Part shown: positions 15,178-22,914 of the stretch, piece after piece | How positions within the stretch are numbered: the first letter of the stretch is position 1 | Layout: every line of letters starts with the position of its first letter | Source: Mesorhizobium sp. WSM3862 | GTDB taxonomy: Bacteria > Pseudomonadota > Alphaproteobacteria > Rhizobiales > Rhizobiaceae | Direction of reading: 5' to 3' | NCBI RefSeq assembly: GCF_002294985.1 | Contig: NZ_NSGE01000007.1 | Location: 62,001 to 126,000, forward strand | Length of the DNA stretch: 64,000 nt | Notes under the pieces: generated by a model | What the model saw: only the letters and a program-made list of their open reading frames with translations | The model's database searches: none | Told to the model about the DNA's origin: nothing | Position numbers and translations under genes: made by a program

Positions 15178-15651
15178 ATGAGACCGATGATGCTGGCAGT
15201 TGCCATCTCGATCGCCTTGCCTGCCGCGGCGCTCGCCGGGCCGGCTTCAAACGCCGTGAAGTTCTTCTATGTGCCTGAAGTGAAGTTCGAGGCGGACGCG
15301 AAATACCGCGACCGCTTCACCGAGCCGGTCACCAAGCTCTTCGAAGCCAACGACAAGGCGCGCAAGGAGAAGCCCGACGAGGTATCCTGCATCGACTTCG
15401 ACCCAAGCCTCGACGCCCAGGATTTCGACCAGAAGACCGTGTCGAAGACGCTGAAGCTTGCCGAGGCCGTCAATGGCGACACCGCCGAGGTGACGGCAAG
15501 CTTCAATCTTTTCCCGGAAGGCGATGACTCCAAACGCGAAATGGTGTGGTCGCTGAAGAAAGTGGACGGCAAGTGGAAGATCGCCGACATCACCTCCAAA
15601 ACCAGCGACTGGACGCTCAGCGCGCTGGAATGCGGCTCCTCGACGGAGTGA
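15178..15651 (+). CDS. Secreted protein of unknown function (DUF3828-like), copy 1
   Basis: A 157-residue protein with a clear Sec signal peptide (MRPMMLAVAISIALPAAALA, cleavage after ALA). The mature part begins NAVKFFYVPEVKFEADAKYR, has a conserved-looking SCIDFDPSLDAQDFD, and ends with WSLKKVDGKWKIADI and WTLSALEC. This layout (VKxFY start, single-domain alpha+beta, GxWKIxDI end) resembles the DUF3828/NTF2-like periplasmic families, but the match is from memory. The next gene encodes a related protein, so the pair is probably a tandem duplication. GGAGA lies eight bases before the ATG. Two Cys residues could form a disulfide. Confidence 0.7.
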   Translation: MRPMMLAVAISIALPAAALAGPASNAVKFFYVPEVKFEADAKYRDRFTEPVTKLFEANDKARKEKPDEVSCIDFDPSLDAQDFDQKTVSKTLKLAEAVNGDTAEVTASFNLFPEGDDSKREMVWSLKKVDGKWKIADITSKTSDWTLSALECGSSTE

Positions 15652-15655
15652 CGCC

Positions 15656-16243
15656 GTGCTTCGGCGTCTGGTCCTCGCGCTGTCGAGCTTGTCGATGCTG
15701 ACCGCGGGGCTGAACGGCGGCGCCTACGGGCAAGGACTGTTCGGCTCGCCGCCGCCGAACGCGTCCTCAGGCGACAATGCGCCTGCGATCGAGAAGTCGG
15801 CGCCGGCCACATCGCCTGAAAGCAAGCCGGCCGAACCGGCGCCAGCTGCGCCCGTCCTGCCCGGATCGCCGACGGCGGTGGTGAAGCCCTTCTACGAGCA
15901 TCTCGGGCTGGAATTGGACCCCGGCCAGCGCAAGAACTTCAGCGATCCGGCGAAGAGCGTGCTCGACAAAGCCGACGCGCTGCGCGCCTCGGGTCAGGGC
16001 GAGTGCCTCGATCCCAACATGGCGCTCGACAATGCCGATTACGACAAGCTCGCCATCGACAAGAGCCTGCGCACCATCGAAGCGATCAATGGTGACGAGG
16101 CCAAGGTGGTGGTCGTCTTCGTCGTCGAAGGCCACCAGCACCGTCTCGAATGGAAGCTGAAGAAGGTCGGCGGCGACTGGAAGATCTCCGACCTCCTGTC
16201 GGTCACCGGCGAATGGGCGCTCAGCCAGTACCAGTGCGAATGA
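15656..16243 (+). CDS. Secreted protein of unknown function (DUF3828-like), copy 2
   Basis: A 195-residue protein with a GTG start four bases after the previous stop. It has a signal peptide (about residues 1-26, ending GGAYGQ), a Pro/Ala/Ser-rich linker (about 30-75), then a domain parallel to the previous protein: TAVVKPFYEHLGLEL, GECLDPNMALDNADYD, LEWKLKKVGGDWKISDL and WALSQYQCE. The shared order of motifs and the paired Cys positions indicate duplication followed by gain of the linker. Function unknown; both products should be periplasmic. Confidence 0.7.
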   Translation: MLRRLVLALSSLSMLTAGLNGGAYGQGLFGSPPPNASSGDNAPAIEKSAPATSPESKPAEPAPAAPVLPGSPTAVVKPFYEHLGLELDPGQRKNFSDPAKSVLDKADALRASGQGECLDPNMALDNADYDKLAIDKSLRTIEAINGDEAKVVVVFVVEGHQHRLEWKLKKVGGDWKISDLLSVTGEWALSQYQCE

Positions 16244-16275
16244 ATATGATTGAACTTCGGCGCCGGCGATCCTTC

Positions 16276-16447
16276 GCGCCCCCCTCTGGCCTGCCGGCCA
16301 TCTCCCCCACAAGGGGGGAGATTGGCAGCTTCGGCGACCCGCCTACTTTGCCACGATGGAGATTGGCGAAAGCCGGGGTGACGTCCGATCTCCCTCCAAG
16401 TGGGGGAGATGTCCGGCAGGACAGAGGGGGGCGCTGTCCCGCCAGCC
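16276..16447. repeat. Long palindromic intergenic repeat, copy 1
   Basis: An element of about 170 bp with inverted ends of the type CCCCTCTGGCCTGCCGGCCA and TCCGGCAGGACAGAGGGGG. The inner arms are ATCTCCCCCACAAGGGGGGA and CTCCAAGTGGGGGAGAT. The centre shares GATTGGCGAAAGCCGG with the copy at 40501-40660. The flank GCTGTCCCGCCAGCC is also found after the copy at 55806. It separates convergent genes here. Confidence 0.75.
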
Positions 16448-16461
16448 TTTCGCAACAAATT

Positions 16462-16923
16462 TCACCCGCGCCCGCGATATGGCGGCACCCCGGTGTCGGG
16501 CAGCCAGGCGCCTTCAGGCGGCGCGCCGGTCTGCCAGAAGACGTCGATGGGAATGCCGCCCCGCGGGAACCAGTAGCCGCCGACGCGCAGCCAGAGCGGC
16601 TTGGTCGCTTCGACGATGCGGCGGCCGATCATGACGGTGCATTCCTCGTGAAAGGCGCCATGGTTGCGGAACGAGGTCATGAACAGCTTCAGCGACTTCG
16701 ATTCCACCAGCGTCTTGTCGGGCGCGTAGTCGATGACGATGTGGGCGAAGTCGGGCTGGCCGGTGACCGGGCAGAGCGAGGTGAATTCCGGGCAGGTGAA
16801 GCGCACGATCGCGGGCGGGCCGTCGCCTCGCTCGAACGGCACGGTTTCCAGGACTGCCTGTTCGGGACTCTGCGGCGTCTCGACGTGTTTGCCGAGCTGG
16901 GTCAGGTTTTTGGCGTCGGTCAT
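16462..16923 (-). CDS. queF: preQ0 reductase (NADPH-dependent 7-cyano-7-deazaguanine reductase)
   Basis: A 153-residue QueF of the short, unimodular type, which reduces the nitrile of preQ0 to preQ1 in queuosine biosynthesis. FTCPEFTSLCPVTGQPDFA carries the catalytic Cys51 and Asp58. ESKSLKLFMTSFRNHGAFHE is the QueF motif for NADPH and substrate binding. The ATG at 16923 has AAGGAG upstream and gives the usual length; upstream in-frame ATGs would cross the intergenic region. The other queuosine genes are not in the window. Confidence 0.95.
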   Translation of the reverse strand: MTDAKNLTQLGKHVETPQSPEQAVLETVPFERGDGPPAIVRFTCPEFTSLCPVTGQPDFAHIVIDYAPDKTLVESKSLKLFMTSFRNHGAFHEECTVMIGRRIVEATKPLWLRVGGYWFPRGGIPIDVFWQTGAPPEGAWLPDTGVPPYRGRG

Positions 16924-17121
16924 CGATGGCTCCTTGCTGCCGCCGATGATTGCAAGGGCGGCAGGTGCAATCAGTTGAAGTGCGCCGCGATCGAACGGAC
17001 CCGGCGTGTTTGGCGGCTCATTAGCATTGGAGCGAAAGCCGCGCAGCGGTTTTCGGATGAATCCGATGCGTGAAATGGAAGCGGGAGCAGCTCCCGCGCA
17101 ATTTGATACGGCAGGAAGACG

Positions 17122-19167
17122 ATGACCAGCAACGACCCGCTTCTCCAACCTTATCCGCTCAAGCACCTGACGCTGAAGAACCGGGTGATGTCGACCAGCC
17201 ATGAGCCGGCTTATTCCGAGGACGGCATGCCGAAGGAGCGCTACCGGCTCTACCACGCCGAGAAGGCCAAGGGCGGCATGGCGCTGACGATGACAGCGGG
17301 CTCTGCCATCGTGTCACGCGACAGCCCGGCCGCCTTCGGCAACCTGCATGTCTATGACGACGCCATCGTGCCGTGGCTCGCAGAGCTTGCGGATGCCTGT
17401 CATGAGCATGACTGCAAGGTCATGATCCAGATCACCCATCTCGGTCGCCGCACCGGCTGGAACAAGGCCGACTGGCTGCCGGTGCTTTCCGCCTCGCCGG
17501 TGCGCGAGCCGGCGCATCGCGCCTTTCCCAAGACCATCGAGGACTGGGACATCGAGCGCATCGTTGCCGATTATGCTTCCGCCGCCCTGCGCTGCCAGGC
17601 GGCCGGCCTCGACGGCATCGAATTCGAATCCTACGGCCATCTGATGGACGGCTTCTGGTCGCCCGCCACCAACCATCGCGACGATGATTTCGGCGGCTCG
17701 CTCGACAACCGGCTGCGCTTCACCAACATGGTGCTGGATGCGGTTCGCGCCGCGGTCGGCGAGAAATTCGTCGTCGGCATCCGCATGGTCGCCGACGAGG
17801 ATTTCGAAAAAGGCCTGTCGAAGGAGGAGGGCGTCGAGATCGCGAAACGTCTGGCTGGCTCCGGCAAGGTCGATTTCCTCAACATCATCCGCGGCTCGAT
17901 CGAGACCGACGCGGCGCTGACCAAGGTCATCCCGGTGACCGGCATGCGCTCGTCGCCGCATCTCGATTTCGCTGGCGAGGTGAGGGCGGCGACGAAATTC
18001 CCGACTTTCCACGCGGCGCGGATATCCGATGTCGCGACCGCGCGTCATGCGATCGCCTCCGGCAAGCTCGACATGGTCGGCATGACGCGCGCCCATATCG
18101 CCGATCCGCATATCATCAGGAAAGTGATGGAAGGGCGCGAGCACGAGATCCGGCCTTGCGTCGGCGCCACCTACTGCCTCGATCGCATCTATGAAGGCGG
18201 TGAGGCGCTCTGCGTCCACAACGCCGCCACCGGCCGCGAAGCGACGATCCCGCATGTCATCGCGAAAAGCGAAGGGCCGAAGAGGCGGGTGGTGGTCGTC
18301 GGCGCCGGGGCGGGCGGTCTGGAAGCCGCGCGTGTCGCCGCCGAACGGGGCCATCAGGTGATGGTCCTCGAAGCGTCCAGCCAGGCCGGCGGCCAGGTGC
18401 GGCTCGCGACGCAAAATCCGCGCCGCAAGGAGCTGATCGGCATCATCGACTGGCGGCTTGCCGAGCTCGATCGCCTGGGCGTCGAGATCCGCTACGACAC
18501 ATGGGCCGAAAAAGACGATGTCTTGGCTCTGTTGCCGGATGTGGTGATTGTCGCCACCGGCGGCCTGCCGCAGAACCCGCCGCTGGCAGCGGGCGACAAT
18601 CTCGTCACCTCGAGCTGGGACATTATGGCCGGCAGCGTCAAGCCGGCCGAGAACGTTCTGGTCTATGACGACAATGGCGGCCATCAGGGGATGGGCGCGG
18701 CGGAATTGATTGCCAACAGCGGCTCGAAGCTGGAGCTGGTCTCGCCCGAACGCTTCTTCGCGCCGGAAATGGGCGGCCTGAACCACGTGCCCTATATGCG
18801 GGCTTTCCACGAGAAAGGCGTCACCGTCACCATCAACACCCGTCTGCGCTCGGTGCGACGCGAGGGTAACCAGCTCATCGCCGAGCTGGCGTCGGACTTC
18901 GCCGATGGCTGGCGCGGCGAGCGGGGCGTCGACCAGGTGGTGGTCGAGCATGGCACCGCGCCGCTCGACGATCTCTACCTCGCGCTGAAGCCGCTGTCGA
19001 AGAATGGCGGCGCGGTCGACTACGAGCGGCTGGTAAGCGGCGGCGACATTTTTCCGCCGCGCAATCCGGAAGGCGGCTTTGTTCTGTTCCGCATCGGCGA
19101 CGCAGTCGCCTCGCGCAACATCCACGCGGCCATCTATGACGGCATCAGGTTCGGCATCCGGATCTGA
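17122..19167 (+). CDS. NADH:flavin oxidoreductase/FAD-dependent oxidoreductase (N-methyl demethylase-like)
   Basis: A 681-residue protein with the trimethylamine dehydrogenase/2,4-dienoyl-CoA reductase layout. An FMN TIM barrel (about residues 1-370) has QITHLGRRTGW and the GIEFESYGHLMDGFWSPATN substrate region, a linker has Cys residues, and an FAD/NAD(P) domain starts with VVVVGAGAGGLEAARVAAERG. The iron-sulfur region reads CVGATYC then EALC, so one of the four usual cluster Cys is Ala. Relatives in rhizobia act in oxidative N-demethylation of compounds such as N-methylproline or dimethylglycine; the exact substrate is not evident. The ATG at 17122 gives the full family N-terminus. Nearest neighbours are queF and a gene remnant. 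Confidence 0.85.
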   Translation: MTSNDPLLQPYPLKHLTLKNRVMSTSHEPAYSEDGMPKERYRLYHAEKAKGGMALTMTAGSAIVSRDSPAAFGNLHVYDDAIVPWLAELADACHEHDCKVMIQITHLGRRTGWNKADWLPVLSASPVREPAHRAFPKTIEDWDIERIVADYASAALRCQAAGLDGIEFESYGHLMDGFWSPATNHRDDDFGGSLDNRLRFTNMVLDAVRAAVGEKFVVGIRMVADEDFEKGLSKEEGVEIAKRLAGSGKVDFLNIIRGSIETDAALTKVIPVTGMRSSPHLDFAGEVRAATKFPTFHAARISDVATARHAIASGKLDMVGMTRAHIADPHIIRKVMEGREHEIRPCVGATYCLDRIYEGGEALCVHNAATGREATIPHVIAKSEGPKRRVVVVGAGAGGLEAARVAAERGHQVMVLEASSQAGGQVRLATQNPRRKELIGIIDWRLAELDRLGVEIRYDTWAEKDDVLALLPDVVIVATGGLPQNPPLAAGDNLVTSSWDIMAGSVKPAENVLVYDDNGGHQGMGAAELIANSGSKLELVSPERFFAPEMGGLNHVPYMRAFHEKGVTVTINTRLRSVRREGNQLIAELASDFADGWRGERGVDQVVVEHGTAPLDDLYLALKPLSKNGGAVDYERLVSGGDIFPPRNPEGGFVLFRIGDAVASRNIHAAIYDGIRFGIRI

Positions 19168-19189
19168 ACCTGGGTCCTCCATTGGCCAG

Positions 19190-19419
19190 GCTGGAATCAT
19201 CGAAACGCGGGTCGCGGCCTGCGCCATCCTGGCCAGGCAACTGGGCCGCGAGGATCTCGCGCGACGATCGAAACATATGGTGGCCGTGATGAAGCGCTTG
19301 GCTGGGCGGCAGCGCTTGAGGACGTCAGGCTGGAAGGTTTTCGCATCGCGCCCAACATGCGCACCTACACAAAGCTGCGACGGGAAAATCTGCGCGGCGG
19401 TTCCGTTGAGGTGATCTGA
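19190..19419 (+). pseudogene. Frameshifted remnant of a small protein gene
   Basis: Two adjoining frames look like parts of one protein. The first reads GIIETRVAACAILARQLG then REDLAR. The second reads TIETYGGRDEALGWAAAL, EDVRLEGFRIAPNMRTYTKL and ends at a TGA at 19417. The switch near 19262 corresponds to one missing base. Codon use in both halves is like real genes here, whereas neither frame alone makes a plausible protein with a start. The family is not recognised. The rest of the gap (19420-19543) shows no gene. Confidence 0.35.
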
Positions 19420-19543
19420 TGCGCCGGCGACGGCCGCACTGGGGAACGCACCGGACCGTCACAAGGAGAGCCACCTGCCGCGTTGGTCCGGTGCGCCGCG
19501 CGCGGCCGCCGGCCCGCACCGGTACCGCGCGAGCCGTTGACGG

Positions 19544-19951
19544 TCAGAACATCCTGGCCGTGGCCATGCACAATACGGTGATGACCAGCAGCCCGCCGGC
19601 AAGGCGTTCGCCTTTGGTCATTTTCGCGCGCAACTGCGCTTGCGTCGCCGCATCGGCACCTGCCAGTTGCCTGCTGGAAGAGGCTACAAGGGCGCCCTGC
19701 ACGCCGGCGGCGATCAGCGCTGTCGCAATGCCCAGCGCCAGCACCATTTCCATCGGGCCGAAAGCGCCTTCGTGGAAGAAATACCAGAGCAGCAGACCGG
19801 TCAAGAAGACCATGCCGGAGGCGCCGAGTTGCGGCCGGATAAAGCGCTCCGCCTTGATCTCCGGATCACGGGCAACCGCAATGGTCGTGCCGGCCCAGAA
19901 GACGCCGGCCATAACATGCAGACCGATGACGACGATGTAGACATATTGCAT
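19544..19951 (-). CDS. Four-helix membrane protein (CopD/DUF2269-like)
   Basis: A 135-residue integral membrane protein with four hydrophobic segments: YVYIVVIGLHVMAGVFWAGT at the start, ASGMVFLTGLLLWYFF, MVLALGIATALIAAGVQGAL and LAGGLLVITVLCM at the end. The His in helix 1 (GLHVMAGVFWAG) resembles the haem- or metal-binding helices of CopD and DUF2269 proteins. The function is unknown. The ATG at 19951, with GAGGAA upstream, is preferred over 20041, whose extra residues look like translated spacer. It is divergent from a MarR gene with an operator-like palindrome between them, so that MarR probably controls it. Confidence 0.75.
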   Translation of the reverse strand: MQYVYIVVIGLHVMAGVFWAGTTIAVARDPEIKAERFIRPQLGASGMVFLTGLLLWYFFHEGAFGPMEMVLALGIATALIAAGVQGALVASSSRQLAGADAATQAQLRAKMTKGERLAGGLLVITVLCMATARMF

Positions 19952-20045
19952 GACTGCATTCCTCTCGTTCGCCCCGCCACCGGTGTGACGCTTTGCCTGT
20001 CGGGTTTGCCTATCGGCTGGGTCCGACAACGTTAATAACACAAAG

Positions 20046-20071
20046 TTAGATATCTAACAGTTAGATATCAA
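20046..20071. promoter_or_regulatory. MarR operator candidate (TTAGATATCTAA plus a second half)
   Basis: TTAGATATCTAA at 20046-20057 is a perfect 12-bp palindrome. TTAGATATC is repeated 15 bp further on, at 20061-20069. Both lie in the AT-rich region between the divergent membrane-protein and MarR genes. The size and symmetry fit a MarR dimer site. Confidence 0.65.
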
Positions 20072-20120
20072 TGCTTCATGCGAAGTTTCGCCAACCCGTT
20101 GCTTGTTCTAGTGTCCAGCC

Positions 20121-20549
20121 ATGACGCCATTTGATCGCCCGCCCATCGGCATGAATCTCGCGCGCACCGCCAAACTGGTGGCGCAGGCCTTTGACGCTGC
20201 CTTGGTGGAGGTCGGCGGAACGCTGCCGGTCTGGGTGACCTTGCTCTCGGTCAAGTCGAAGGAACTGGCCAACCAGCGCGAGCTTGCCGGCATGATCGGC
20301 ATCCAGGGCGCGACGCTGACGCATCACCTCAACGCCATGGAGGCGCAAGGGCTGCTGACGCGCCGCCGCGATCCGCAGAACCGCAGGGTGCATCAGGTGG
20401 CGCTGACCGAAACCGGCGAAGCGCTGTTCGAGAAGTTGCGCCTCGAGGCCGTCGCCTTCGACAAAAGGCTGAGAGCTGGGCTGCCGGACGACCGGCTTGC
20501 GGAATTCGCCGAGGTGCTGGCGGCGCTTCGGGCGAATGTGGGCGGTTAA
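20121..20549 (+). CDS. MarR-family transcriptional regulator
   Basis: A 142-residue MarR winged-helix protein. Helix-turn-helix region: ELAGMIGIQGATLTHHLNAM; wing: GLLTRRRDPQNRRVHQVALT, both typical for the family; flanking helices form the dimer interface. It lies 169 bp from the divergent membrane-protein gene. Its stop codon overlaps the stop of the convergent GGDEF-EAL gene within the tetranucleotide TTAA. The ligand is unknown. Confidence 0.9.
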   Translation: MTPFDRPPIGMNLARTAKLVAQAFDAALVEVGGTLPVWVTLLSVKSKELANQRELAGMIGIQGATLTHHLNAMEAQGLLTRRRDPQNRRVHQVALTETGEALFEKLRLEAVAFDKRLRAGLPDDRLAEFAEVLAALRANVGG

Positions 20550-22615
20550 GCCCGGCTGCCCTGCAGCACCTTGAGCTTCGCCTTCTTCGGGCTGCGCGCG
20601 GTAAGCCATTCGCGCGCCTTGTCCTGCGGCATCGGGAACGCGATCGAATAGCCCTGCACCTGGTCGCAGCCGATCGCCATCAGCGAGTCGAGCTCGGCCT
20701 CGGTTTCCGCGCCCTCGGCGACGATCGAGATGCCGAGCCCGCGGGCAAGCTCGGTGATGGCGCGCACGATCTTGGTGTTGTCGCCGTTCTCGTTGATGTT
20801 CTGGACGAAGCGGCGGTCGATCTTCAGCCGATCGATCTCGTTCGGGTTGACATGGCTGAGTGAAGCATAGCCCGTGCCGAAATCGTCGAGCTCGAGATGG
20901 ACGCCCGCCGCGCGGATATGCCTGAGCTTGGCGGCGATGCCGGTCTTCTCGTCGTCGAGGATGACGGATTCAACGATTTCCAGCGACAGCTTCTGCGGCG
21001 CAAGCCCTGCCCGCTCCAGCGTTCCGAACAGGAAATTGTCGAAATCCGGCTCGCGCAGCTCGGTGCCCGAGACATTGACGGCGATGCGTCCGAAATCGAT
21101 GCCGGCGCGATCCCATTCGGCGGCTTCGTTGATCGCCTTGCTGATGACGATGCGGCCGATATCCGGCATGAAGCCGCACTTCTCCGCCACCGGGATGAAT
21201 TCGCCGGGCGAGATCATGCCGCGCGTGGCGTGTTTCCAGCGCACCAGTGCTTCGATACCGCTGATCTTGCCGCTGGTGAGCGACACTTGAGGCTGGAAAT
21301 AGACCTCGAAGGTCTTTTCCGCGATCGCCGTGCGGATGTCCTGCTCGAGCTGCTTGCGGTAGTCGAGCTCGCGCCGCAGCTCTTCGGAGAAGAAGGAGAA
21401 GCTGCCGCCGCCGAGCTTCTTGGCCGAATAGAGGGCGAGATCGGCATGGACGAGCAGGTCCTGCGCGTTGTCGGCGTCGACTGGATAGACGGCGATGCCG
21501 GCGCTGGCGCCAGGCATTATGGTCGTGCCCTGGAAGGTGATCGGCTCGTTGATGTTGGCGATGATGCGCTTGGCCAGCGCATGGATGTCCTCGGTGCTGC
21601 CGGCGCCGTTGAGGATCATGACGAACTCGTCGCCGCCCAGACGGGCGCAAAGATCCGATGCGCGGCAGGAATCGCGCATGCGTTGCGCGGTGACGACAAG
21701 CACATAGTCGCCCGCCGCGTGCCCCAGCGTGTCGTTGATCTGCTTGAAGCGGTCGAGGTCGAGTTGGATCACCGCCAGCCGCTCGCGGCGACGATGCGCG
21801 CCCTTGATCAGCGTGTCGAAATGATCGGTGAGGAAGGTGCGGTTGTGCAAGCCGGTCAGGCCGTCATGCACGGCGATGAAGGCCATCGAATTGCGGGCGT
21901 CGACCAGTTCATGCGTCTTGCGCAGGATGGCCTTGGACATCGGCCGGAAGATGAATAGCGCGACCAGCACGATGACGCCGATGGTGGCAAAGAACAGAGT
22001 GCGGTGCAGACTGAGCATTTCATCCGACCGCTCGGTGGCGAAGGCGCTGATGCGCTGGCCGAGCGCGGCATAGCCGGACAAAGTCGCATTGGCGACGGAG
22101 GCGTCGAGGCCGACGCGCTCGCCGCCGCCCTTATAACCGTCGCTTTGCATGCCGAGCTGGGATGCAAATGATGAAACCAGTCGATCGCCGTTGGCGATAA
22201 GGCCGACCGAGAAATAGTCGAGATGGAACGGCTTGCTGAACAGCACATATTCGATGGATTGCGGATCGTTGCGCGCCGGCGATAGAGGATCGGCGCCGGT
22301 CTCCTTGAGCAGCCGGTCGTAATTGGTCTCGAACTCGCCCGTTGCCTGCTTGAGCGCGGTGACCAGCGCCGGCTGCTTGTCGCGCGGGGCGGCACCGGTC
22401 GCGCTGGCCAGGAAGACGATGCGCTGCGACAGCGCCTTCTGCGTGGAGACGATGTTGAGCAGCGCGTCATTGTGCTGCTGCTGCGCCATCAACTGCTGCA
22501 GCAGGATGAAGGAAGCCATCACCATGGCGGCGATGATCAGCAAGGCCAGCCAGTAGCCGCTCTTGATCAGCAGAATCAGCTTGCGCGAAACGCTGTGCAC
22601 CGGCTGCTGCGACAT
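20546..22615 (-). CDS. Membrane GGDEF-EAL cyclic-di-GMP protein
   Basis: A 689-residue dual-domain enzyme. A first membrane helix (about residues 14-40) and a second (about 225-245, ATIGVIVLVALFIF) enclose a periplasmic helical region with a type IV pili methyl-accepting (PilJ-like) look: LNIVSTQKALSQRIVFLA. The GGDEF motif is intact at 327-331 with the RxxD inhibitory site (RASD) just before it, and the EAL motif is intact at 455-457 with DDFGTGYASL later. Both synthesis and hydrolysis of c-di-GMP are therefore possible. The ATG at 22615 gives MSQQPVHSVSRKLILL; the residues upstream of it look like spacer. Confidence 0.92.
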   Translation of the reverse strand: MSQQPVHSVSRKLILLIKSGYWLALLIIAAMVMASFILLQQLMAQQQHNDALLNIVSTQKALSQRIVFLASATGAAPRDKQPALVTALKQATGEFETNYDRLLKETGADPLSPARNDPQSIEYVLFSKPFHLDYFSVGLIANGDRLVSSFASQLGMQSDGYKGGGERVGLDASVANATLSGYAALGQRISAFATERSDEMLSLHRTLFFATIGVIVLVALFIFRPMSKAILRKTHELVDARNSMAFIAVHDGLTGLHNRTFLTDHFDTLIKGAHRRRERLAVIQLDLDRFKQINDTLGHAAGDYVLVVTAQRMRDSCRASDLCARLGGDEFVMILNGAGSTEDIHALAKRIIANINEPITFQGTTIMPGASAGIAVYPVDADNAQDLLVHADLALYSAKKLGGGSFSFFSEELRRELDYRKQLEQDIRTAIAEKTFEVYFQPQVSLTSGKISGIEALVRWKHATRGMISPGEFIPVAEKCGFMPDIGRIVISKAINEAAEWDRAGIDFGRIAVNVSGTELREPDFDNFLFGTLERAGLAPQKLSLEIVESVILDDEKTGIAAKLRHIRAAGVHLELDDFGTGYASLSHVNPNEIDRLKIDRRFVQNINENGDNTKIVRAITELARGLGISIVAEGAETEAELDSLMAIGCDQVQGYSIAFPMPQDKAREWLTARSPKKAKLKVLQGSRA

Positions 22616-22704
22616 AATTGAGTGACCCCTCCCGATCGACGGATTCCTGCCATGGATTTGCGGCGCCAGAACCCTTGACGTGAAAGGGTTAACAGCTCGG
22701 CAAA

Positions 22705-22719
22705 CCGGCACGGTGCCGG
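22705..22719. promoter_or_regulatory. Palindrome in the region between the GGDEF-EAL gene and kbl
   Basis: CCGGCACGGTGCCGG has 7-bp arms around one base. It sits in the middle of the 299-bp divergent region 22616-22914, which must hold both promoters. A TTGACG at 22675-22680 is a possible -35 box on the plus strand. Nothing else recognisable was seen there. Confidence 0.3.
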
Positions 22720-22914
22720 AGCTGGCGGCGCGACAAAGCTGACAGGATGGTTATTATGTCCTTTCGCCGATCGTCGCATTTGAACACATCCTTGTCCGGC
22801 TGCGCTGAAGGAGCTGCGGCGCGGCTTGCACAACGCCACCGAAGCGGTCGTTTTTGCGATGGATTTTTCTTGTCCGCAGCGCGACAGTCCGCATCGAACA
22901 AACAGGGCCAGACC

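Noticed and set aside
16276..16447. Long palindromic repeat as an insertion sequence
   Set aside because: No transposase frame inside or beside it and only about 170 bp; it is at most a non-autonomous element.
17081..17097. Hairpin GCGGGAG-CAG-CTCCCGC upstream of the flavoprotein gene
   Set aside because: A real 7-bp stem, but it has no T-run, does not resemble a known riboswitch, and could be chance in GC-rich DNA.
17314..19227. Open frame of 637 codons opposite the flavoprotein gene
   Set aside because: Arg/Asp/Ala-rich shadow product, no ribosome binding site, and the plus-strand protein is clearly real.
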